A stretch of DNA of 64,000 nt from Diphasiastrum complanatum (Eukaryota > Streptophyta > Lycopodiopsida > Lycopodiales > Lycopodiaceae), in the NCBI GenBank assembly GCA_029204225.1, contig MU832622.1, positions 1 to 64,000 of the forward strand. Direction: 5' to 3'. A program made the translations under genes and the position numbers. Below, piece after piece: positions 1-11,980 of the stretch (position 1 is its first letter; each line of letters opens with the position of its first letter). A model generated the notes under the pieces. The model ran no database searches and was not told the DNA's origin. It worked only from the letters and a program-made list of their open reading frames with translations.

Positions 1-327
1 AAGTAGAATCACTATGCTACTGTATTGTGGGTCCTATCAGTTGATAAGGATCAGTTGGCCTCACCACGAGGCAAGTCGATGGGACACGCGTCCCGCCAAC
101 GACAACTTGGGTCATGCATGGGTTGCCTGAGTGAATAACTATATGTATAGTGTAATTTCATTTTGAGAAATACAGTTGCTATGTGAGCTTGCTGTGGAGA
201 GTGTTTTCTGTTTGTGTTACTGTATAGCATGATCTGTGTTCCTGTGCAAAACAAATTATAAGTATATGGACACCATTACCATGTTGAGAGAGTTGACAAC
301 AAGCGACGTACATGTGATTGTGGTATA

Positions 328-525
328 ATGGCCAGCTTTCAACAAGAGAGTTGTTCTAATGTGAGGGACCCTAATGTCATTTCGGACGACCTAGACTATG
401 TCGGCACATTGCAACATATTTATGAAGTCGATTACGAGACTAACGACAAATATTTTATTTTTGACATAAAATGGTTTAAGGTCATCTTTCGTGGAAGCAA
501 TGCCACGATTAGAAATGATAACTAA
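328..525 (+). pseudogene. CACTA-type transposon protein remnant, first part (DUF4216-like)
   Basis: The 65-residue reading frame contains 'DYVGTLQHIYEVDYETND' followed by 'FDIKWFKVIF'. This resembles the DUF4216 region near the C-terminus of plant CACTA (En/Spm) transposase-associated proteins, where a 'Y-G-x-I-x-E-x-x-Y' stretch precedes 'F-x-C-x-W-F-x-V'. The frame stops in an A-rich run. The following matching part lies at about 705, after a possible intron ending TTTGGCAG. The family assignment is from pattern memory only, so it is tentative. Confidence 0.4.
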
Positions 526-704
526 AAAAAAATCCAAATCGATTCAACAAAATGTATATCGATGGACTCTCATGAAACTTTAGTATTGCCACGACATTGC
601 AAACAAGTGAGACTCTAAAATTCCAATGTCATTAATATTCGTAATCCAATTATTTATGTATCAATCTTATAAGACTAACTTAATTTTTTATAATTCTTTG
701 GCAG

Positions 705-1061
705 ATTATATTCCATCCAGATCGAATAGACCCAAGATGGTAGTATGTGATCCAACTTAATGCAAGAAAACGACGTGTGTTTGAAGGAAAAGATATTGTT
801 GAATTGGATACACACGACGAACCACCACCCAATTTTGGCGACGTTTTGGAAGAACCTGAACCACTCATCCAAACTCCAAATGATGTCGAAATGATAGCAG
901 AAGAAGGTACAAATGGAAATGATGAGATTCCTACGATCGTACAAGACCAGATTGGGGGTAATTTGAGGGCCCCATATTTGGACGAGATAGAATTAGAAGA
1001 AGAGGAGATTGAATATGAGGGTAGCTCACATCATCAAAGAGACATGATCGGAAATTTATGA
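705..1061 (+). pseudogene. CACTA-type transposon protein remnant, second part, with in-frame TAG
   Basis: The frame downstream of a good-looking splice acceptor (…CTTTGGCAG, ending at 704) reads 'IIFHPDRIDPRW', a TAG stop at 741-743, then 'YVIQLNARKRRVFE'. In DUF4216 proteins the same place carries 'V-F-Y-x-x-D-P…W-x-V-V' and then an acidic tail. Here the tail is also acidic ('DEIELEEEEIEYEG'). One stop codon in an otherwise open frame makes this a recent pseudogene or exon remnant. Confidence 0.4.
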
Positions 1062-1745
1062 TTATACCTAGACCTAGATTCAGATGAGTGTCAAGACTTG
1101 TGTGATGATGAGAATGACGTAAATGATGAGAATGATCTATGATTATTAATACTTAAATTCACTTGCATTCATTTTTTTTTAATATTCATCGCAATACTTT
1201 TTATGTATACTTTTATAGATACAGTTGAATGTAATAATTATAACACCCGAACCTTGCGGTGATGTCCTATTTCAGAATGTCACCACATATTCCCTCCCTT
1301 CGGCATATAGATTTTTCCATGCAAGTTGGAAAGATTAGAACCTTGCCTTTAACGGGAGAAAAGTAAGGGCTACACACCTTCCTAGGATTGGGAATTTAAA
1401 TTATCTACATTTCACCTTTGCATATTAACTAATTGCTAGTGTATTCGGTAAAATACGATATTGCTTTGAACAAAATGAAAATGATGAATTACATTTAATT
1501 TCTTACTATGTTAGATAACGTTTTCCAATAATAATAAAAATTGAAACAACACAACTCACCGATCTCACTTGAAGCTTAAGTGCAAACGTGCAATTGCTCG
1601 CTCTTAAAATGCTTGCTCTCTTTTTTTTGAATATTTTTGTCACATGCACAAGCAATTGAAAAATAACACTATATTGCATAATTGAATGATTATTATAAGC
1701 AAATTCTTCTAATCTACCTCACATTCTCTCATTTTATGCTTGTTC

Positions 1746-1748
<3 letters not shown>

Positions 1749-1832
<84 letters not shown>
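1749..1832. repeat. (CT)n microsatellite
   Basis: Uninterrupted TC dinucleotides, about 84 bp. It is the first of three CT arrays whose flanking sequences are related to each other. Open frames over it are low-complexity and not genes. Confidence 0.97.
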
Positions 1833-1837
<5 letters not shown>

Positions 1838-1891
1838 ACAAATCTAACATACATTAATTATCATTAAACATTATCTATTCATCTACTACCC

Positions 1892-2020
<129 letters not shown>

Positions 2021-2101
2021 CAAATCAAACATACGATTACCATCAAACACTATCTAGTCATCTACTACTCTCAATCTTAATCAAAAAACACACACACACA
2101 C

Positions 2102-2219
<118 letters not shown>

Positions 2220-2508
2220 ATATAAAGTTTCTATCAAACACTAGATAACAGTTAAATTGCAGCTGATTGTTCAAGATAAGTCGAACAAGAGAATCTACCC
2301 GGATGATCCAAGATGACCGACCAATCGGGTATGGTAGAACAATCGATGATGGTTGAATAAGAAAAGGTGGCCAACAAAGAAGATGTGACCGATCTATCAA
2401 GTAACACTGCCAACAATTCCTTTGTATTTATGCAAACTGTCAGGAAACAAGTGTATTTTTGTAGAGTATGTGACTGTACAAATAATTACAACAAGTCAAT
2501 AAATGGAT

Positions 2509-3037
2509 CTAAATTAGCATAGTATAGGAATGGAGAGGATATAAATGCAACACCCCCACTTGATCTGGCTCTTGGAATGCCTTGATAATCAAATTCAAGA
2601 TGGCACAAAAATTCTTGTGCTTAATCTCGATGTGCTTGTTCCTAGTGTTAAGCCTAGGATTGATCGATAATGTGATAGCACTCTGATTGTCGCATTGTAT
2701 CATTGTTGGAGTAGATTGTTGAGACCAATGTCAAACAATAAATTCCTCAACAAGATTGTCTCTTGGCAATTTAAGAGGCTGCAATGTATTCTGATTTTGT
2801 AGATGACATTGTGATGGAGATTTGTTTTCGACTACTCCAAGATATTGAACCATTGTTGATCAGCAAGACGTATCTAAAAGTCAATTTTCTGGTGCCAATT
2901 TCACCTGTCCCATTTGCATCTGTATATCCATGAAGAGTATGGATATCAGATGTATCTCTATCACCATAGCAGATACAAAGGTCTACAATGGCTCGTACAT
3001 ATCTAATAACTCTGATAAGAGCTTTCCAGTGGATCAT
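2509..3037 (-). pseudogene. copia reverse transcriptase end plus RNase H fragment
   Basis: Starts with 'HWKALIRVIRYVRA' (end of the copia RT domain), then 'SISWSSRKQISITMSSTKSEYIAAS' split around its centre, which is the copia RNase H block 'S-W-x-S-K-K-Q…S-S-T-E-A-E-Y-x-A'. A frameshift separates this from 'QCDNQSAITLSINP' and 'RNKHIEIKHKNF', the D-N-Q-S-A and K-H-I-E/D blocks of the same domain. Clear family match, not intact. Confidence 0.85.
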
Positions 3038-3123
3038 GCTAGTTCTTCATTTGACTTAAATGGCCTTCTTGTCTTCTTTCCTATAATACAACTTTGGCGA
3101 ATAGGAGGGTCGACAATTTGGTA

Positions 3124-3760
3124 GTCTCAAGAACTGAAGAATGCTTAGACATCTTACCTATCGATAAATGATTAAGGTGACCAATTCTATAATGTCAAGT
3201 CAATTCTTTATTAACAGATGTTGAATTGCTTAAAGCACGATCAATCACAGTATTTCAATGACTAAGCCTATAGAGATATCCTTGTCTCTTTCCGAGTGCA
3301 AGAACTCTCCCGCTCTTGTCAAGAACTTGATATGAATATGTTTGAAACTTTACCCTATGTCCTAGATCTGTGATTCAACTGAAAGACAACAAATTTGTTG
3401 TTAGGTTTGGGACATACAATACATTTGGTACAGGTTTTGACATTCCATTCTGAAAATTCATCCTAACAATACCTTTACCTTCAATTATGTGGGAGCTGTT
3501 GTCTCCGAGACGAACGAAATTCTTCATGTTGTAGGCCGAATAATCAATGAACTATTCTTGATGGCTTGTCGTGTGTCGCATTGCTTCGGAATCGAGGAAC
3601 CATTCCTCCGATTGTTCGTCATGGCAATGGCTCACCATGAAGACTTCCTGCTCATCATCATTTTCTTGGTTCTTTTGTTTCGTGTTGCCTACATGGGCTT
3701 GTTGGCCTGGTTGCTTCTTGTTGTTGTTCTTGAGCTTCAAGATTCGACAACCCTGGATTT
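3124..3760 (-). pseudogene. copia protease and GAG-pre-integrase fragment
   Basis: The minus-strand reading gives 'EEWFLDSEAMRHTTSH', a decayed copia protease signature (normally W-x-x-D-S-G-A-T-x-H-M-T; here the catalytic Gly is replaced). After it come 'VRLGDNSSHIIEGKGIV' and 'VLYVPNLTTNLLS', which are the diagnostic copia 'L-G-D…G-x-G' and 'V-L-Y-V-P-x-L-x-x-N-L-L-S' blocks. A zinc-binding-like 'HYRIGHLNHLSIGKMSK' follows. Stops and frameshifts are present. Confidence 0.75.
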
Positions 3761-3917
3761 CATGGTTTGCCCTCTTGCAATATGTACAGAAGAGTCTTTT
3801 CTTGTTCTGAGTAGGTGGCTGATTCTGGGTTTTCTGTGTCTGCTTATGATTTTTGTCGGTTTGTCAGACAACTTTCTTCTTCTGTTGCTTCCTGGTGTTC
3901 TTCTTCAAGAATAATGT

Positions 3918-4330
3918 CTATGAGTCATTGATGGAGCATGAGGATGCTCCATTCCTTCTTATTTCCTCCTGCAGCAGCATGATTAAGACTCTAGACCATG
4001 TTATATCTGAGTGTGTGGTTATCATCATCACCCAATTTTCATAAGAGGATGGCAAACTAGACAATAAGGTCATAACAGTGTCAGAGTCTTCGACTACTGA
4101 ACCTATTGCTGCCATCTACTCTAATTGAGTCTTCAACTCATTTATGTGATTTTGAACAGAATTGATATCTGACATTCTAAGTGAGAAGAACTTTCTCCTC
4201 AAATGCAACTTTGAAGTGACATCTCTCACTTTGTATAATGTCTTTAATATATCCCAACCTTCTTTTGAGGATTGGGCTTTTCTGATATGACCAATCTGTG
4301 TGTCGGAGATGTTAAAAGATCAAGACGAAA
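3918..4330 (-). pseudogene. copia gag (UBN2-like) fragment
   Basis: The minus-strand frame contains 'LLSSLPSSYENWVMMI' and 'LLQEEIRR'. These match the well known UBN2/gag_pre-integrase-associated gag pattern 'L-L-x-S-L-P-x-S-Y-x…L…L-x-x-E-E-x-R'. Upstream pieces resembling 'W-D-I-L…Y' are scattered over several frames. It is broken by frameshifts and not functional. Confidence 0.65.
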
Positions 4331-4679
4331 GCCTTGCCATCCTTGAGCTTTCATTTGGAAATGGCTTGTTCATTGATGGTGGGAAGTAGTTCGATTCCAG
4401 CGACTATTTCCCATAGTTCCTTGGCCATCAATACCACTCTCATCTTGGACATCAGTACCACTCTCATCTTGAAGTTCTATAGGTGGTAATTCGAACCATC
4501 GATTTTGTCTACCATTAGAGCAGACTGTGGGTGCAAATCCATTCGGAATTTCAGGGTGAGTGTTATGCATATAGTAGATTAATATGACTAAAAACAATTA
4601 TCAAAATGGTCGTTCTGATAATGTCAGCTCTAAATACATACTGAAATCAGAACAATATCTCCGATACTATGTTGGGATT

Positions 4680-5090
4680 CAATGTTGTTCCTGTCGCGAC
4701 ACAATAACATATCGCACAGATTCCGACATGGGCATCCGACGTATTTTTTAAAATTTTATAATCTGTCGCAATCCGACACGTCAGAATATGACGTCCAAGT
4801 AAAAAATCCAAAAATCAAAGTCCGGTGATCGGGAAATATGGGCGAAAACCAATTTTTTAAAGGCCCGTCAGAATCTGACATGTCAAATTTTGACATTCAG
4901 ACGTGGATATGGCCTAACATAATTTTTCAAAAAAAAATAACTTGTAATCCAACGTGGACGTCGGAATCCGACGTCCACGTCAATAGTCCGAAAGCCTGTC
5001 CACGGCATCTGGGACCTGTCATCTGGGCCTAAATGGGCACGGACGTCGAAATTTGACATGTTTTAAGTCGTCGGATTCCGACGTCTATTT
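4680..5090. repeat. cluster of short palindromes built on GACGTC / TCCGAC
   Basis: The stretch carries repeated variants of GTCGGAATCCGAC and GACGTC. The best palindrome is 4952-4980, with 14-base arms (ACGTGGACGTCGGA) around a single central base. Others are 4880-4896 (8-base arms) and 5069-5083 (7-base arms). No coding potential was seen. It could be a decayed satellite or a hairpin-rich part of a transposon end. Confidence 0.7.
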
Positions 5091-5239
5091 GGTTTCTCGA
5101 ATTTGTGCGATCTAGCGCCTTCTCTCTCACTCTGTTTTTTGTAGGTTGGACCGTCTTTGGAGCGATTGAGGGCAATTGAAGGCTTGAAGATCAGTGCTTG
5201 AAAATCAGTGGTTGAGGTTGGTGCTTGATTTTTGTTTGT

Positions 5240-6340
<1,101 letters not shown>

Positions 6341-8300
6341 AGTACACATGTCACTACCGGACAAAATCAAATATTATCCGATGGCGACTGCCAACAGCAT
6401 GTAGTGCCTTAACCCACTTGTAAACAACGGATTAACCATTCTTTTAATTAGTTAGCCATGTGTTTATAACTAGCAACTTATCAGTTGCTTCGTTAATTGA
6501 ATTCACTATCTGCTGGAGAGCACGATTGTCTTGTTCTTTCTCTCTGTTACTATCGAGTATTGTCTCAAAAAGAACGCATCTCTATCCACATTCAGACTGT
6601 ATTTTCTACATGACTAATCTATCAATGTTTCAGCAATTTAAGTTGCGTATGTTGAATGCTTATTCGTTTTATTGTCAGATAGATTCATGCTCGTAGATAA
6701 GATTATTCATAGATTAAATCGCAAAGCTAGATCTCATAAACAAGATAATTTGTGCATGGCTATTTAGATCCAGCAACTTTGAAGCTATGATCAAGTAAGA
6801 CAGATCTTGATCTATCTAAATCTGATATACATAGTTGAATGTACTGAGGATTCCCCGATTGCTTCTCTCTATCACGACGAGAACAACACCAAATCCCAAC
6901 ACTGTGAACACTAATCAGCATGGTCTTTGGCCTTGATACATTAAAAAGACGACTTAGCCTATCGCTAAAACTCAAACTTGAATGGGAGGATAGGTCCTTT
7001 TTTTTATAAATATTGTTAATCAAGCTGTTAAGTGGCAACACTTATTTTGGGCATGGATAACAATTGACATTCAACATCAACACTTGTCTTCCTCATAGAC
7101 TAACTTGCGTGGTTTTGTGTTGTGGGATGGTGGCAGGTACCAACTGGATGTCTAGAAATAAGTCTTGCTTTATGGTGCTCTTTTGTACTGTATTTTACTT
7201 TTCAGCTGTATTTTACCTTGTTGGCTTATAAATAAAGGTTTCAAAGGGTTTGGTCTTGCTTAAACAAGAGACTATGTGTATGCTTTTAACTCTCTCTGCC
7301 CTGCAGCCCCCAAGCCACATGCCTTTTCTGGTCAAGTGAGCATTTGTCTCCACGAGTGTTTTTTTGCCCATCCCATGCAATATTCACCTTTGCTGCCTTC
7401 CGGCCTCCAATGTGCTCCTGTTTCCCTCGTAGGCTAGTACTATACATCCCCCATCATTTCGTCAAGAAACACTCGCCTATGCGAGCGTTCTTCCTTGGTT
7501 GTCCTACCTGGTCATAGTTTGCTCCCACGCTCAGTGGCCGACAACCAGTACCGCGAAAGAAATTTTCTATGCAACATTCACATTTTACGGTAGGATTTTT
7601 TATACAATCACGCCAATGCTCCACAAAAGAAATCGATAAAAAAATTTGTCATAAGATTTTATAATTTTTCATGGTTTTTTCCAATTTGCAACAACACAAC
7701 AATGTTTCATGAAATTCAAATCTTTATGAACTTTGATTTTTTGATTTTGTTAAACCACTCTCTTAATTTCTTATATTTTGAATTTCTTTCCAATTTATTT
7801 AAACATCCATATCTGTTTCGTTTGAGCTCGAAACCAAGTCATGAGCTAAATATCTAATCAAAATTTTCATAATCATTATTCAATCTTTTGAGTGCCCCCT
7901 TCTCTAAGTTAATTCCTTTCTTATTTTCTCATCAACTTTATTGCTTCATAACTTTTCGATGTGAGCTTGGATTTCAAAGTTGTAAAAAGCAAAATTGTTC
8001 TATGTGTGGTGATCTACAAGTTGAGCACATTCATTATATCCAAAAACTAAGAGGACCCATATATAACTTCCAACCAAATCCCTAAAATCCACACCTTTCA
8101 TTTTATATTAATAGATTCATTTTTTGAGGACTCAAAAATTTAAGTGGGTTGAGAAGAGATTTTCAAATGCCTATGAAATTAGACTATAATAAATTTTAGT
8201 TGGTCAACTCATAGTCCACAAGATTTTTTATCAATCATTAGTGATAGATTTCGAGTATAGTTAAAATGTTCAACTTCCATCTAATGACAAAATACAATCC
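6341..8300. other. no recognisable gene; AT-rich, one LTR-like TATA/poly(A) stretch
   Basis: No coding region could be supported. Around 7226-7240 the sequence TTGGCTTATAAATAAAGG resembles the TATA/poly(A) region of a plant LTR, but no ends or partner copy were found. Reading frames here are short and not conserved-looking. Confidence 0.4.
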
Positions 8301-8319
8301 GATTTTATAACCTTGCTTT

Positions 8320-8727
8320 TGATGGACAACCAAGTTCAATCAGTATTGAAGATCGGGTGATTAAACTGAAGGTTTACTTTCATCACCATTATTCTGAGGA
8401 GGATAAAATCTATCTCACCTCATTGTGCATTTAAAGACAAGTTCAAACATGGTGGGACACTCAAGCATATCTAGTTACAAAGCTTTGGAGTAAATTCAAG
8501 TTTGCCCGTGTATTGATAGTGTTACAAAATTTTACATGATATTTGAATATCTCAAACAAACTAGATTTGTACAACAACTCAATCATCAATTTTTAAAGTT
8601 GATTCCAAAGACAACATTCAAGTATAGAAAATGCTTGAACTACTATATGGATTTCCTTCAAGCGCCTATGAGAAATGATGGATTAAATTTTATGGAGTTA
8701 AATGATATGATGGATCGATCACGATGA
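8320..8727 (+). pseudogene. possible Ty3/gypsy gag scrap
   Basis: Translating from about 8330 gives 'EDRVIKLKVYFHHHYSEE', a stop, then 'QTWWDTQ', and further on 'VQQLNHQFLKLIPKTTF'. A pair of tryptophans after a helical stretch is typical of retrotransposon gag ('A-x-x-W-W'). Evidence is weak and the region is full of stops. It directly precedes the tandem array. Confidence 0.25.
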
Positions 8728-10240
8728 CAAGTGCATCTCTTGTCATCAAAGTTTTCACTTAAGTGAAGAATCTATTAAAATGCCAATATTCGGCCAACAA
8801 TAGTTCGGTTGGGTGGTCTACTAAGCTTGTCATCAACCAAAAGGTGACGACAAGTGAATCTTTTTTCATCAAACTTTTCACCTAAGAATCTACCAAAAAG
8901 CCAATACCTAACAGTTTGGTCCACTAAGGTGCCCTAGAAAGGTGATGGCAAGAGAATCATTAACTATCAAACTCTTTTACTTGAGTTGATAACCTACCAA
9001 AGTGTCTATATGCAAATAACAATAGTTGGTGGGTCCACTAAGTTTCTTAATCTTTAAAAGGTAATGTCAAGAGAATCGTTTTTCATTGAACATTTTTACT
9101 AAAGATGAGAACCTAGCAAAAGCCAATACCTAGCCAACAATACTTGGGTCCACCAAGCTTGTTGCCCCTCAAAAGATGACAGTAAGAGAATTTTTTCTCC
9201 ACCAAAGATTTTCAACTACTAAAAAGACAATAGCGAACATATAATAGATGTGCTTACAAAGCTTGCCAACTTTTGAAAGGTGCTGGCAAATAAGTATTTT
9301 TCATAAAATTGTCTTTTTGAAATTTAGCCTAGTCAAAATCATCAAAAATATTTTGAATTGAAAACTTGGCACAAAGCCAAAACAATGGGTCCCTTGCAAA
9401 GAAAACCAAAAAAAGATGCTCACTAAGCTTGCCGACCCTCGAAAAGTGATGGCAAATAAGTCATTCTTTGTAAAAAGGTTTTTGAACTTTAGTCTTGTCA
9501 AAATCATCAAAAATATTCTAAATTGAAAACTTGCCACAAAGCCAAGACAACGGGTCACGTGTAAAGAATGTGTGTTTACTAAGCTTATCGACCCTAAAAA
9601 AGAGATGGCAAATAAGTCATTCTCTGTAGTAAAGCTTTTTAAAATTTAGTCTAGTTAAAATCATAAAAAATATTCTATATTCAAAACTTCCCACAAAGCT
9701 AAGACAATGGGTCCCTTAAGAAAAAAAAAAACGAGAAAAAGTTGTTTACTAAGCTTGCCGACCCTCACAAAGTGATAGCAAATAAGTCATTATCTGTAAA
9801 AAAGTTTTTGAGATTTAGTCTAATTGAAATAAAAAATATTCTAGATTAAAAATTTACCTTAAAGCCCAGACAATGAAAATGAGAAAAAGTGTGTCTACTA
9901 AGCTTGTCGACCCTCGAATTGTGATGGTGAATAAGTCATTCTCTGCAAAAAAAAAAAAAAGAGTCTTTTGAAATCCGCTCTAGACAAAATCATAAAAAAT
10001 ATTCCAAGTCAAAAGCTTTGCCACAAAGCCAAGACAATGGATCTCTAATGAAGAAAATGAAGAAAAGTGTGCATACTAAGCTTGTCGGCCCTCAAAAAGT
10101 GATGGCAAAAAAAGTCATTATCCAAAACAAAAAGTTTTGGAAGTTAGTCTAGTCAAAATCATAAAAAATATTTTGAATTGAAAACTTGCCATAAAGCCAA
10201 GACAATGGGTCCCTTGCAAAGAAAACGAGAAAAATTCTTT
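8720..10240 (+). repeat. degenerate tandem array (HindIII-type satellite)
   Basis: Units share ACTAAGCTTGnCGACCCTC, then AAGTGATGGCAAATAAGTCATT, then AAAATCATnAAAAATATT, then AAGCCAAGACAATGGGTC. AAGCTT landmarks lie at 8823, 9155, 9259, 9425, 9581, 9751, 9900 and 10079, with eroded landmarks near 8925 and 9039. Spacing is about 102-116 bp in the first part and about 149-179 bp from 9259 on. The later units contain an extra AAAATCATAAAAAATATT…CCACAAAGCC segment. No gene is present. The array ends just before the small peptide gene. Confidence 0.85.
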
Positions 10241-10275
10241 TAATTAGACCATTTCTTATTTAAATGCATCACATC

Positions 10276-10277
<2 letters not shown>

Positions 10278-10335
<58 letters not shown>
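10278..10335. repeat. (CA)n microsatellite
   Basis: About 58 bp of CA repeats, 25 bp before the start codon of the small peptide gene. It would lie in the promoter or 5' UTR. A TTATTTAAATG element at about 10256 is a possible TATA box upstream of it. Confidence 0.95.
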
Positions 10336-10339
<4 letters not shown>

Positions 10340-10359
10340 TAAGAGCAAAAAATCAAGCA

Positions 10360-10763
10360 ATGGCATCTCATGCCAAAATTTGGGCCACGGCTCTCTTTCT
10401 CACAATCTTAAGCATTCATCTCCAATTGGCAATGAATTTGCACCTACGACAACTTACACAAGCCATTGCAACAACTACGCCAATCGGACGTCGTATCATA
10501 AATGACCTCCCTGGTAAGACGTCTTAGCAACTTTACTGATTTCTTTGAGCTTACACCCTTCTGTCTTTATGTAGCTGCTAAAGCAAAGAATAAACTACTT
10601 CTCTAATTTATTTATCTTTTTATTTTCAATGGATCGTTTAATAGCTCATGATCATCATCCATTGTGTGAGTGACTAACCTATGAATTTCGTTTTTCAGAT
10701 AAACAATGTTCTTTCTGGCAATGTCTTCTTGGAGGCCTATGTGGTAGCTCGCCTTATTGCTAG
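10360..10763 (+). CDS. small secreted cysteine-rich peptide, two exons (72 residues)
   Basis: Exon 1 (10360-10513) starts MASHAKIWATALFLTILS, a typical signal peptide with a hydrophobic core over residues 7-24. A dibasic pair (Arg44-Arg45) follows. A canonical donor (CCTG|GTAAGA) and acceptor (TTTTTCAG|AT) frame a 185-bp intron. Splicing restores the frame, and exon 2 (10699-10763) encodes DKQCSFWQC, LLGGLC and GSSPYC, then TAG. The four cysteines are at 55, 60, 66 and 72 (C-x4-C-x5-C-x5-C), all in exon 2 and ending at the C-terminus. The nearest alternative start lies in the CA repeat. An AATAAA follows 15 bases after the stop. I do not recognise the family. A processed, disulphide-bonded extracellular peptide (signal or defence) is inference from the layout only. 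Confidence 0.6.
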
Positions 10764-10778
10764 TTTATAAACACTACA

Positions 10779-10784
10779 ATAAAA
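10779..10784 (+). promoter_or_regulatory. poly(A) signal AATAAA after the small peptide gene
   Basis: A perfect AATAAA lies 15 bases after the TAG stop. That would give a very short 3' UTR. Such hexamers are common by chance in AT-rich DNA, so it is only supporting evidence. Confidence 0.35.
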
Positions 10785-11066
10785 CACTTGAACCTTATTG
10801 CAATTGGCTCAGAGGATGGTAGCAGATTTGTGCTATTTTATAGATTTAGCAATAGATCTCTTCTCACTTTCCTTTGCAACTTAATTTTCAAGTGTGCATT
10901 AATATAATGGTTTGAAGTTGTCAAACATTCAGATGTGATCTCAAAGTGGCTATAACTCTCCAACCACGATGTCTATTTACTTGTTGAGATTTTTAAAATA
11001 GCATTCAACTCAACACGTGAATGTAGCGCTTAGTTTGAAAATTGAATGCATACATGTATGAGTGGT

Positions 11067-11753
11067 GTTAGACTTAAATACAAATGGGCATTGTTACCAT
11101 TTGTTTTTATATAGAGTATATTAATGAGCTTATGATAAGCTACTACATCATAGAAAAGCAAAGAGAATTCTACTTCTACTTTTCTAGATTGAAATACACA
11201 TAACTAAGTGTCATGTGCTGCATGTAATTAGCCAATGAGGTTATAAATGCAATGCTAAATATAGTCATGGAGCTAATTAGACTAGAATTAGTAGTCAATA
11301 AGGCAATTAGTAAAGTGGCTTGAACAACCGTGCTATAGTTGTAAATAGCGGGCCTGTAATAATGGATGTAAGGCCCATTTTAGCTAGATAAGGCCTCAAA
11401 CTTATAGTAGAAGCACAAGGGACCACTATAAATAGTTGAGGTCATGCTAAATTTGGAGTCTTTCATTTGTCTAATTTGGATTCTAAGTATTCTTGAAGTT
11501 TCTCTTGGATGATATTGGTCGTTCATGTGCCTAAAATCAAATGAGAGCTTTGATCATGCACTAGATTCAAGCCCTATGCTTTGAATGATCATTGATGATA
11601 AATAATGATACCTTACTTTACCTATTTTGGTAAAGTTTTGCTACAATTATCCATCTTCTTGATTTTTTGAGTAGTTCTCTTGATTTTCTTGTTCTTCCAT
11701 GCTAATTTGATGTTCAAGATTGGTTTGGATGTTTGAATGCTAAGATTGGCACA
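11067..11753 (+). mobile_element. probable 5' LTR fragment of a plus-strand retrotransposon
   Basis: The sequence at 11763-11774 (TGGTATTAGAGC) differs at one base from the initiator-Met tRNA primer-binding site TGGTATCAGAGC. Upstream, TGTTAGACTT (11067) and a terminal ACA (11751-11753) are plausible LTR ends, giving about 687 bp. A TATA box (CTATAAATAG) lies at about 11427. The exact left end is a guess. The internal part appears cut off near 11980, where a minus-strand element begins. Confidence 0.45.
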
Positions 11754-11762
11754 TGAAAATTT

Positions 11763-11774
11763 TGGTATTAGAGC
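11763..11774 (+). other. primer-binding site (iMet tRNA type)
   Basis: TGGTATTAGAGC, 11 of 12 matching the usual plant iMet PBS, placed about 9 bases after the proposed LTR end. Confidence 0.5.
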
Positions 11775-11980
11775 ATTAGATCCCTTTCCCATCAGATTTG
11801 GTAGTTTTCTTTAAGTTTGGTTGAATTCTTTTCACCTGGCGTCTACATCCGTTGTCCACCCATATTCGGATTTGATGATTGGCTAGTTGAAATTGTTGAG
11901 TGTGGTCTGTCCAGAGAAGTGTCGCAGTCCGCCCATTTGGATCTTCTTGGACATGGCAAGAAATGCGTGTTCACCCGTAA

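Larger units (their letters stand above)
2509..4330 (-). mobile_element. Ty1/copia retrotransposon remnant, internally deleted
   Basis: Read on the minus strand, the pieces come in copia order: gag (about 4330 to 3918), protease-like motif (about 3560), GAG-pre-integrase (about 3500 to 3124), then directly the end of reverse transcriptase and RNase H (3037 to 2509). The integrase core and most of RT are missing between about 3124 and 3040, so this is an internally deleted copy. It also has frameshifts and stops. No LTR pair was recognised around it. Confidence 0.8.

Noticed and set aside
3489-3914. Plus-strand 141-residue hydrophobic frame
   Set aside because: It is the complement of the minus-strand copia gag/protease region.
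8720-10240. CRISPR array
   Set aside because: Units are 100-180 bp, diverged, AT-rich and without short identical repeats and unique spacers; the sequence is eukaryotic.
10264-10359. Upstream start giving a His-Thr repeat N-terminus for the small peptide
   Set aside because: It translates the (CA)n repeat; the ATG at 10360 gives a proper signal peptide directly.
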